44,647 nucleotides of DNA from Klebsiella pneumoniae (GTDB taxonomy: Bacteria > Myxococcota_A > UBA796 > GCA-2862545): the NCBI GenBank assembly GCA_945861065.1, contig CAMASI010000030.1, forward strand, positions 1 to 44,647. Reading direction: 5' to 3'. This document shows positions 15,533-23,744 of the stretch, piece after piece; the first letter of the stretch is position 1; the number at the start of each line of letters is the position of its first letter. The translations under genes were made by a program, and so were the position numbers. The notes beneath the pieces were generated by a model. That model saw only the letters and a program-made list of their open reading frames with translations. It was not told where the DNA came from and made no database searches.

Positions 15533-18081
15533 CGAATCTCCCTGTCACGAACGAGCAGCGGCGTCGGGGTGGTCGGCGGCAAGGGGGCAGCATCTTCGAG
15601 GACCGCGCGAATCCAAATCAAGGACCCTCCGTTGTTGCTGACGGTCGCGGAATGGCCGCCAATTGCCATGTCGCTTCCGAGCCACAACCCCCTGGGGCGT
15701 AGAATGGGCAGCGCCAGGTCGGGGTCGTCGATCGGCGACGCTGTCGCCCCGTTTCCGGATCCGAGGTTCAGCGACCGCTGCTCCTTGGTGTAGCGCGTGA
15801 GGATTCCCGTGCTGTGACGGCGGACGGTGCCCGCGTCCAACGTCACCAATACCGAGGTCGGGTCGCCCAATGCACCGATGGACAGCAGCTGTTCGCCCGA
15901 ACCCTTTGCGATGGGGAAGGTCACGCTGCGACCCGGATCGAGCGGGTAGTACACCACGGGGCGATGCGGGTCGGCGCAGCTGGATGGGGGACCGAAGGTG
16001 CGAAGCCAGGCCACCGCGCCCGGTGCGCCGAGGAGGCGCGTGGTCGTATGGTTGGGCTCGCGGTTCGAACTTGTGCGGGTGACGCGTTGCCCGAGCAGGC
16101 CGTTGCGCCACCGGACGCCGTCCAGCTCGATTCGCCACGCGCTGCCCAAGGTGCGCGCATCTGGCGACCACAGCCAGGTTTCGATGGTCCGGTCGAGGGT
16201 GGCGGCTGCTGCGTCATCCCACAAGAAGGGCGTGGCTTCGGCGTTGGCTTGTACACGACAAGTGACGGGACCCGCGCCCGCGTCGGCGGCCAGCGGCGTG
16301 AGCCAAACCCGAGATTGGTTGAGCACGACGGGGTCGGTCGGATGGATGGAGGCGTACTGGCGATGAACATCGTCCTGGCCGTCGCCCGTGCCGTCTTCCA
16401 CGTTCTCGAGGCGCACGTCGAAGGCCACCTGCGCGAGCTGATCGTCCACGACCAATTTCGACGCGTTGCGCGCTTCTACGCGGTGCCATTCGCGGATGGG
16501 GCGCCACTCATAGCGGACGTTGACTTCTTCGCCCCAGGGCAATTCATACAGGGCGCCACCCTGCTCGGGTCCTCTCAGTCGAGGGATGACGAGCAGATCG
16601 TCTTTCGTCGAAACGCTGATGTAGTCGATGCCTGCGCCATCTGGCACGTAGACGGTGAACGGCTCGGAGATCCAGGATTCTGCACGGCCGCCGGGTGCCA
16701 ACAGGTGTTCGTCGAGCGAGGGCAGGCGGTATTCGTAAGGGGCCGGTACGATTTCGATGGGGGCGGCTTCCGACCATGTCGTCTGACCTTCCATCCCAAT
16801 GGAACTGACGGTCATTGATCGGGGCCGGGTGTCGTCGTGCCCGTTGAGGATTGCGCGAACCTCCAGCGCAATCAGTTCCGTCGGATCCTGTGTCGCCTCG
16901 ACTTCGATGGGCGTTGCGTTTTCCCAGGTGCGGTAGATTCGGTGGAAACGCCATTCTGAAGCGACGAAGATTCCGTCCGGCAACACGGGTGCGTCTCGTG
17001 GAAGGAGGTCATCGGCCAGTGCGCCGACGGTCCAACCGAAGAAGTCGGCGGGATCGGCGTTGGGCAGGGTGAGCACGATGGGTCCGACGGGATGGTCGCT
17101 GTCGTTGAAAAGCGTGAGCGATACGGGTGCGCCGCCTGGGAAGTGGAAACGGCGGGCCTCAGTCAAGCCATACAACGGAAGTGGGTCTGCTTTCTTTGCA
17201 GTGACTGTGACGGGCTCGGTGCCTGGGGCGTGGTCCGCGACGGTAGACCACAGGAGTTGACCCGTTCCTGGTGGGCCCGCGACGTCGAGGTCTACGGCAC
17301 CATCGAAGTTGATCGCCAGCTTACGATGCGGTTCGAGGGTGTAGCCCCCGAGCAACTGATGGTGGAAAATGATCTGGAAATCGGTGAACTGTAGCCAGGC
17401 GGTGACCGAATCGGGCTCTGCGGGTTTGAGGGTGCGCCACGCATTTCGAGAAATGGCCGTGCGTTCTCCCCAGGTGAGTTCGGTCCAGTCCGGGACGCCG
17501 ACCCGCCGGGTGTACTCGCCTTGCTGATCTTGCGTGGGCCGCTGGCGCATCTGCTCGCGTGCAACGGGGTCGCGAGGCGTTTCGCCCCAGGCTCGAACGA
17601 AGAGCGTCCGTCCTTCCGGCGGTGAGACGATGCGAATTGTGCCGCCTCCCGGCAACACCGCGCCGGCAGGAAGCACGGTCGCGCGCCCGTCGGTGACGAT
17701 GCGAGGGTCATCGCGGAGCCAAGAGTTCCGATGGGGCTCGGCATTGTCGGACGGGAATCGGCTGATTCGTGTGCGTTCGACGACGTCTTTCTCCCGTACG
17801 ATCTGCCCTTCGAGGTCGAGCCATTGAACGCGCAGGGTGTAGTCAGCGCCCCAGCCCGGTTGGTAGATTGCTTCGGTCGGCGCGGCCATCCGGGAGCTGA
17901 TTCGAATGCGCTCCACGTCGGGCGGGATGACCAGATCAATGTGGCGACCTGGGTCGAGCACGTACACAAAGATCGACTCTGTGTGAAGGCCGGGAGCCTT
18001 GTCTCCCGGCCGGAACAGGAGCAACAGGGCAACCAACAGGACGGAACCGGCCAGAAGCAGTGCGGAAAGGGCGCGATTCAC
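15529..18081 (-). CDS. N-terminally anchored beta-rich periplasmic protein, unknown family
   Basis: About 850 aa. The GTG at 18081 is chosen for the GTGA overlap with capC and because it begins directly before a strong hydrophobic span (residues 4-23, rich in Leu/Val). An ATG 15 bases upstream would add five residues. The remainder is predicted periplasmic: about 820 residues of short beta strands with many Trp, Pro and Gly, and few long helices, suggesting four to six sandwich-like modules. Recurrent motifs such as VTV-T-K and SVTFPI are too weak to define repeats. No catalytic signature was found. Its place between CapC and exported proteins suggests a structural role linking the inner-membrane synthase to the periplasm. 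Confidence 0.7.
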   Translation of the reverse strand: MNRALSALLLAGSVLLVALLLLFRPGDKAPGLHTESIFVYVLDPGRHIDLVIPPDVERIRISSRMAAPTEAIYQPGWGADYTLRVQWLDLEGQIVREKDVVERTRISRFPSDNAEPHRNSWLRDDPRIVTDGRATVLPAGAVLPGGGTIRIVSPPEGRTLFVRAWGETPRDPVAREQMRQRPTQDQQGEYTRRVGVPDWTELTWGERTAISRNAWRTLKPAEPDSVTAWLQFTDFQIIFHHQLLGGYTLEPHRKLAINFDGAVDLDVAGPPGTGQLLWSTVADHAPGTEPVTVTAKKADPLPLYGLTEARRFHFPGGAPVSLTLFNDSDHPVGPIVLTLPNADPADFFGWTVGALADDLLPRDAPVLPDGIFVASEWRFHRIYRTWENATPIEVEATQDPTELIALEVRAILNGHDDTRPRSMTVSSIGMEGQTTWSEAAPIEIVPAPYEYRLPSLDEHLLAPGGRAESWISEPFTVYVPDGAGIDYISVSTKDDLLVIPRLRGPEQGGALYELPWGEEVNVRYEWRPIREWHRVEARNASKLVVDDQLAQVAFDVRLENVEDGTGDGQDDVHRQYASIHPTDPVVLNQSRVWLTPLAADAGAGPVTCRVQANAEATPFLWDDAAAATLDRTIETWLWSPDARTLGSAWRIELDGVRWRNGLLGQRVTRTSSNREPNHTTTRLLGAPGAVAWLRTFGPPSSCADPHRPVVYYPLDPGRSVTFPIAKGSGEQLLSIGALGDPTSVLVTLDAGTVRRHSTGILTRYTKEQRSLNLGSGNGATASPIDDPDLALPILRPRGLWLGSDMAIGGHSATVSNNGGSLIWIRAVLEDAAPLPPTTPTPLLVRDREIR

Positions 18082-21080
18082 GGGGGCCCCCAGCATCCCG
18101 CGAGCGGCCACGTGGCCGGCGCTCGATCTGCGCGGGCGGCGAGTGCACACAAGAAACCGTCCCCCGAGGCGACCACCGACAGCCGGAGCTTGGTGTCAAC
18201 GACGGTGACTTGGGCCATTTCCTGAAGCACGTGTAATGACCCAGCGGCGCTGGTCTCGGCGTGGTGGCGCAGATGACGCCATGCGGCTGGGTAGCTGCCA
18301 GGCGGCAGTGGCTTCCACCCGGGAGGCGGTTGCGGTGCGTCGGCCGCACCGACCACGGGCACCTTTTCGGTTTCGTACCAGGCGACGCGACGTGCGTGAT
18401 CGTCGGTGCCTGCCACCTCGTCGAGCACACGCGGCGCCACCCACAACACGGCCGCTTGGCTCTCTGCCAATGCGTTGACGTAGTAAACCGGGAATTCCGA
18501 GTAGACGTTGAGCGCCGCTGTTTCAATGCGGCCGTCATCGAGACCGAGCATCGGCCAGCTCGACAGCGCGTCTTGAAGCTGTTTGGCCAACGGAATCTCG
18601 TTTCGGTCCAGCACCAATTCCGCCCCTTGGGACAGGATGGCTGCTTCGATCGGACGACCAAAATCCATTTGGCGACGAATGACAAGGAGCCGCGTGTGCG
18701 GGTCTTCTTCGTCGGCGTTCCAGTCCTTCTCCGGGCGCAGCGCGACGCGGATCGCGAGCTGCTCCAGGGGCGCCATCTCTAGCCGCGGGAAATGGGCGTT
18801 GCCGTGGCCGAAACGCTGGCCGTGGTCCGAAGTCCATAACGTTCGCGCTTCCAGCGATTCGAACAAGCGCGTCGCAACTTCTGCGGTGCCGACCTCGTCG
18901 GTGGAGAAGGGCGCAATGACCGACCACGGCCCATTGGCGATGCCCGTTCGAATGACCCACGTGCCCCAACCACGTGGAGCGGACGGCGTTTCCGCCAATA
19001 CCCAATTCGTCCGCCCAGAACTGTCGATGCCTTGCTGGGCATCAATGCCGTACTGGGCGGCGGCGTGGCGGACGGCGCCGGGAAGGTCGATGTCGCCCAG
19101 CCGGGCGCGCCGAAGCGCGGTCCCCAGCACCAACTCGGTGGCAGCGACACGATCCTCCATCGCTGCGTCAGCATTGGGCAGTCGGTCCTGGGGGCTCGCG
19201 GCGATTCGCGCAGCCATGACCTCTTGGAGGCTGCGCGCTGGGCCGTCTACGGTCGCCACTTTGGCGCCGAGTTGTCGGGACAAATCCGGGAACGACACGG
19301 TCAGCAACCCGTCCGTTCTCCGCAAACGTCCCCAGATCCCTTCCAGGTCGCCATGGGTATCGTCGAATCGGACGGGCACATCACCGAGCGACGCGACCGC
19401 AATTCCTAAGTTGTTAGCGGCATCGGAAGACCGAGAATCCAGCGTCGTGGTGCCATCAGCACGAGATCGCACGACCAAGAATGCGTAGTCGCCGAGGGCG
19501 GCTCGGATGGCCCGGAACCGTTGGGATTCTTCGGCGAGTGGCAGCCGTTCGACATTTCGCGCTACGGATTCATCGACGCCAGCGACGATGACCCCTGCCA
19601 CATTTCCACGGTGTGCAAGCCAAGCGGCAGCCACCAACGCGTCGGGGTCTCCGAGGGGTCGAGCTACGTAGACCACTGGCCCTTGCCCGCCGCACCACCA
19701 CACGCTGGGCAACCCGTCGGGAATTTGTCCCAGTTGACGCGGGGGGTGTGCGCCTACGCACCGGTTTCCGACTTCGGTGACCGCCGTCGTGATGGACATT
19801 CCGCGTGCTCGAAGCTCGGCGGGGCCGGTCAGGGTTGGCGAGTCCACGAAGCTCGCGAGGCCTCGAACCCAAGCGTACCAACGGGCGTCGGCGTCTGCGT
19901 CATCAGGCCACCCTGAACGGACGGAGGCTGACGAACGCAAGACGGCGCGGTCGATGGGCGTAGGGGTGTATTCGCTCGGATTTGGCGTCTCGAGCGGGAG
20001 TCGAGGCGGCATGAATCGCGTCAACAACCAAGACACAAACAGGCCAGCTACGAGGCCTTGGGCGGTGGTGATGAGGGTGGGAACGATGGTGCCCACGATG
20101 CCGCGCTTTTCGATGGCCTTGACGGAAAGTAAGGTCGTGAGGAGGTAGCCAAATCCGTAGGCGTCTGACACCTGAAACTGCAGACCGAGGGCTTCGAAGG
20201 CCAGGGCAATGCCGATCTTCAGCAGGTACGCGCTGATGTAGATTGAAACGATGCGGCGGGGCCCACCGAGGTTCAGGCGGCTCACCCAGGGAATTTGGAG
20301 GACGACCCGCCACAACACCACGAGGATCAGCACCTCGGCCAAGGTCGCTGCGAGTTTCAGCGGATCGAGGGCGCAAATAGCGAGCAGGGCGGGAACGAGA
20401 ATGCCGCCCGCATCCCACCCGTACCTGGCATTGTTTCGCGAGGCGATTGCCGCTGTGACCAACAACAGCACATAAGCCTTGGGGACGGCGAGGAAGTCGC
20501 GTGCCACGCCCTCGAAGGTCGACTCAAAGGCGCCGAAATGGAAGTTTGTGAGCGGGATGAGGAAGGCGCGGATGATTCCCCAGGCGAGGAAAGCGCTACC
20601 AAAAACCTGGGTGGCACCTTGCGCGAGACCGAGTTTCCAAAACACGTTGGCGGTCAGGGGCACGAGCACGACGCCGATGCCGAAAAAGCCGGTACCTCTG
20701 GTAAAATCGCCTGGGATGACGGCTTCGACGAGTGCGCCGGCATGGGGTGAAACGAGACCCTCGACGAAGAGCCGAACCGGCACACTCAGCAGAAGAATAA
20801 TCAAGAACCGGTCTCGACCGAACACCCGCATCCATAGGCCAGACCGGGGAGCGATTTCGCCGACGAGGACCACCACAGCGTGCGTCAGGACCGACTCCAG
20901 CACGATGGCAGCGAGCGACATGGGTGCCGCGATGGCGATGGCGGCCAGGTAGCCGGGCACGACCAAACCGACCATGCTCCAGCCGAAGGTCTCGGCCGCG
21001 ACCCACAGGATTAGAATTCCAATAAGCACGGCCGTGTGGACGGATCCGTCGAGCATCCGTTCTGGGAAAATCTCAATCAC
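18078..21080 (-). CDS. capC: double CapC/PgsC-like membrane protein with large soluble domain
   Basis: 1000 aa against ~150 for ordinary CapC. Residues 14-175 form one CapC module (GWSMVGLVVPGYLA at 33-46, GIGVVLVPLTANV at 134-146). Residues 200-355 form a second (GWDAGGILVPALLA at 221-234, GIVGTIVPTLITTAQG at 327-342). Both have the Gly-x-Val-Pro hairpins of PgsC and about five membrane spans each, so this is a fused tandem duplication. Residues 360-1000 are soluble, alpha/beta, without a recognised family, probably several domains. CapC is the membrane partner of CapB and is thought to pass the growing chain across the inner membrane. GTG 21080 is chosen from the GTGA overlap; upstream extension is shadow of the previous gene. 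Confidence 0.85.
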   Translation of the reverse strand: MIEIFPERMLDGSVHTAVLIGILILWVAAETFGWSMVGLVVPGYLAAIAIAAPMSLAAIVLESVLTHAVVVLVGEIAPRSGLWMRVFGRDRFLIILLLSVPVRLFVEGLVSPHAGALVEAVIPGDFTRGTGFFGIGVVLVPLTANVFWKLGLAQGATQVFGSAFLAWGIIRAFLIPLTNFHFGAFESTFEGVARDFLAVPKAYVLLLVTAAIASRNNARYGWDAGGILVPALLAICALDPLKLAATLAEVLILVVLWRVVLQIPWVSRLNLGGPRRIVSIYISAYLLKIGIALAFEALGLQFQVSDAYGFGYLLTTLLSVKAIEKRGIVGTIVPTLITTAQGLVAGLFVSWLLTRFMPPRLPLETPNPSEYTPTPIDRAVLRSSASVRSGWPDDADADARWYAWVRGLASFVDSPTLTGPAELRARGMSITTAVTEVGNRCVGAHPPRQLGQIPDGLPSVWWCGGQGPVVYVARPLGDPDALVAAAWLAHRGNVAGVIVAGVDESVARNVERLPLAEESQRFRAIRAALGDYAFLVVRSRADGTTTLDSRSSDAANNLGIAVASLGDVPVRFDDTHGDLEGIWGRLRRTDGLLTVSFPDLSRQLGAKVATVDGPARSLQEVMAARIAASPQDRLPNADAAMEDRVAATELVLGTALRRARLGDIDLPGAVRHAAAQYGIDAQQGIDSSGRTNWVLAETPSAPRGWGTWVIRTGIANGPWSVIAPFSTDEVGTAEVATRLFESLEARTLWTSDHGQRFGHGNAHFPRLEMAPLEQLAIRVALRPEKDWNADEEDPHTRLLVIRRQMDFGRPIEAAILSQGAELVLDRNEIPLAKQLQDALSSWPMLGLDDGRIETAALNVYSEFPVYYVNALAESQAAVLWVAPRVLDEVAGTDDHARRVAWYETEKVPVVGAADAPQPPPGWKPLPPGSYPAAWRHLRHHAETSAAGSLHVLQEMAQVTVVDTKLRLSVVASGDGFLCALAARADRAPATWPLAGCWGPP

Positions 21081-23719
21081 GTCGATCGCTCCTGACCGTG
21101 ATGCATCGAGAGGCTCACCGCTACGCCGCCACCGGGGGTACCGTCGAGGTCCAAATACGGAAAGCTGAGGCGAACGCGCGCAAATGGCCGAAGCACCTCT
21201 GGCAGACGCTCCGGATTTTCGTGCCAAGCACCGACACAATGCTCGCGTACGAGCGGATCGAGGCCGGGCCCGGACCATTCAATTCGCAGAACCGAAGTGG
21301 TGTGGTCTTGGTCCAGGCGGAGCACGACATCCGATCCCGGCGGTGCGGTGACCGCGGCCTCCCGCAGGAGCGCTGCGAGGGCGTCGCGCGCGTCGTCGGG
21401 AACGACTCGAATGGGCAAGCCGATTTCCGGGACGAAAGAGCGGAGGTTGACATCGCGTTCCTCCGCAATTTGGCTGACGTCCTTGAGCACGTCCTCGATG
21501 AGGCGTCGTGCGTCGACCGTGATGCTGAGATGGTCCGTCGCCGCCAGCTGGCCCACTGCTTTGAGGTCCTCGAGCGCCCGGGAGACCTGGATGGCGCGGT
21601 CGTGAACCGTATCCATCATCACGCGAGTTGTCGGGTCTTCCATACGGTCGCGGGCGAGGCCAGCATACCCAATGATGACGGTGAGGGCGTCGCGCACACG
21701 GGCGCTACTGAATTCGACGACACTCTCCCGCAGGTCATCGAGTCGCACGGTGTCGGTGCGATCTACGAAGGACACGACGAAGCCCAACACGGCCCGTTCG
21801 TCCCCGGGTTCGGGGGCCGTCACGGGTTGAATGGAGACCCGCCACAACCGGCCGAGCGGGTCCAACCAGGGCACACGCAGGGGTTCGAGGCCGAGGAAAA
21901 GCGCCCGCATGACCTCGTCCAGGCCGGCCTCCCCGCGGATGCGGAAAATCAGCTCTCGGATGGACCGCACTGGGCCCAGATCGGTCTCTTCGAGAATGGC
22001 CGAGAGCGCACGATTGACGAACAGCGCCTGTCCGGTCAAATCCGCGGTGAGCACGGCCAGTTCGACGGCATGCAGGGTCTGGACCTGCCGCCGTCGTTCT
22101 TCCGACGCCAACACGAGCAGGTCGCGTACGGACGCAGTTTCGGCGGCGACGTGGTCCACCAGCCGTTCGTGCAATCCTTTCGTTCGCGACGGGTCCTCGA
22201 TGGCAAGGTTGCGCGACAGGCGACCCGCGAGGCGACCGAGCACGGCGGGATCGGGCTCCGTCTCGCCGTCTGCCCAGGCGACGACCCACCAACCGACGAT
22301 CTGGCGCCCGGATCGGATGGCGAACAACCGGGCATGCCCGGCAGCAACGAGTACGTCCGCCTCGGTGCCTCGGGGAGAACGGATGGCGGCGCGCAAAAGG
22401 GTGTCAGGCACGGTCAGCGGGCTCTGTCGCCACTCAACGCCCCACACCGCATGGGCGATCATGTGCGCGCCATCGCGGACGAGCAGGGCGCTGCGCTGAG
22501 ATCGGGTCTGGTTGCGTGCCAGCGACGCGAGTTTGAGGCCTAGCTCCTGGGTCGAGCGGACTTGGGCGCTGCGCCACCCGGAATCCCAGGCGTCTTGGGC
22601 GACCAACAGGGCTGCTTTGCGGAGAACTGCGAGCGCGACGCGGCGGCCGGCAAGGGCGGTGAGAAACGGCGGCATTGCGGCTGCGAGGGTGAGGGCTCCG
22701 ATAGGCATTTGCACCCAGCCAAGCGTCGTGATGAGCAGCGCTTGGGACGCAGCTACCAGCGGCAAGATGACGAGGCGGAGCTCGGCCCGAAGTCGGCGTT
22801 CATTGGCTTCGAACATGCCTGCGGCGACCAGAACCGCCAGGATCAGCGCGGCGTCTCCCAGCCAGCCGATGGTGACCGCGGGACGCCGGTAGCTGAGGCC
22901 CGCGGTGGCCGAAGCCACGGCCTCGGGCCACGTTGCGTCCTGGGCTGCGGTGCCGAGGCGGACGTGTTGGGCCCACGGGTCGGCGGTGAGGCCAATCAGC
23001 GTCAACCGGTCGCGTTCGGTGGGCGCCAAGGCGCGACCCTCGACGACGTCTCGCAAAGACAACCTCGGAAGGTCGGGGAGGAGCCGCAGCGGCAATGCGA
23101 GTTGGCCACCCGATGGGCACCGGGACGTCCAATCGCACAGAACGGATCGACCGGAGAGGTCCGCTGATCGACTCTCCCGGCTCAGGTCGCGGACGACGCC
23201 ATCGGGATTGGGCGGCAAATACAACATGCCGCCCGCGTCTACAAAGGGTCCGAGAGGCGCGCTGAGGCGGTGCTCTACGGGCATCGCGCTATGCGGCGAC
23301 GGCACGAGTACGTTGGGAACCCGGATCGGCGCGCCATCGGTCGGTCCGCCGACGGCACCCCGCGGATCCACCACGCGGGACCAGGGTTCAACCAACCAAG
23401 CCTCCGCAAACCCGGCGGTGCGGAGGCCGACAGAAATCTCGTTCCAGCTGCGAATCGACCACGGCGGAGGTCCCCACCGATCGACCGACCGTAGGTCTAT
23501 TTCTAGGAGGAGGGGTTGGATGCTGCGTGGCGGCTCGGGCCTCGCTGCGGCCCCAATAGCGGCGGCCGTGCGGTCGACGTTGGAAAAGGCCCCAAGAAAA
23601 TGAAGCGTCAGGCAGGCGGCGCCGACCCACAGCATCCGCACGATGGCGTCCGCTGTTGCGGTGTCCCTGGGAGGTCCACCCACCGGTGCGTTGGGTGCTG
23701 GCTCCTGGGTTTGAATCAT
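21077..23719 (-). CDS. CHASE2-PAS protein with degenerate histidine-kinase module
   Basis: 880 aa. One membrane span at about 25-45, a CHASE2-type periplasmic sensor at ~70-275, then three spans (~284-357), the standard CHASE2 arrangement. A GAF-like stretch (390-510) and a PAS domain (~550-655) follow. Residues 660-725 align with a HisKA dimerisation hairpin, but the H-box region reads FSSARVRDALT with no histidine. The ATPase-like region (775-870) has LAALLREAA where the N-box asparagine should be and WSGPGL where the D-x-G-x-G is expected. So phosphotransfer is unlikely and the protein may act as an allosteric sensor or scaffold. It is in the operon between capA and capC. No Shine-Dalgarno sequence is visible before the ATG. 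Confidence 0.8.
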   Translation of the reverse strand: MIQTQEPAPNAPVGGPPRDTATADAIVRMLWVGAACLTLHFLGAFSNVDRTAAAIGAAARPEPPRSIQPLLLEIDLRSVDRWGPPPWSIRSWNEISVGLRTAGFAEAWLVEPWSRVVDPRGAVGGPTDGAPIRVPNVLVPSPHSAMPVEHRLSAPLGPFVDAGGMLYLPPNPDGVVRDLSRESRSADLSGRSVLCDWTSRCPSGGQLALPLRLLPDLPRLSLRDVVEGRALAPTERDRLTLIGLTADPWAQHVRLGTAAQDATWPEAVASATAGLSYRRPAVTIGWLGDAALILAVLVAAGMFEANERRLRAELRLVILPLVAASQALLITTLGWVQMPIGALTLAAAMPPFLTALAGRRVALAVLRKAALLVAQDAWDSGWRSAQVRSTQELGLKLASLARNQTRSQRSALLVRDGAHMIAHAVWGVEWRQSPLTVPDTLLRAAIRSPRGTEADVLVAAGHARLFAIRSGRQIVGWWVVAWADGETEPDPAVLGRLAGRLSRNLAIEDPSRTKGLHERLVDHVAAETASVRDLLVLASEERRRQVQTLHAVELAVLTADLTGQALFVNRALSAILEETDLGPVRSIRELIFRIRGEAGLDEVMRALFLGLEPLRVPWLDPLGRLWRVSIQPVTAPEPGDERAVLGFVVSFVDRTDTVRLDDLRESVVEFSSARVRDALTVIIGYAGLARDRMEDPTTRVMMDTVHDRAIQVSRALEDLKAVGQLAATDHLSITVDARRLIEDVLKDVSQIAEERDVNLRSFVPEIGLPIRVVPDDARDALAALLREAAVTAPPGSDVVLRLDQDHTTSVLRIEWSGPGLDPLVREHCVGAWHENPERLPEVLRPFARVRLSFPYLDLDGTPGGGVAVSLSMHHGQERST

Positions 23720-23744
23720 GGGCCGCGAGAAGCGCGAGGTCCCA

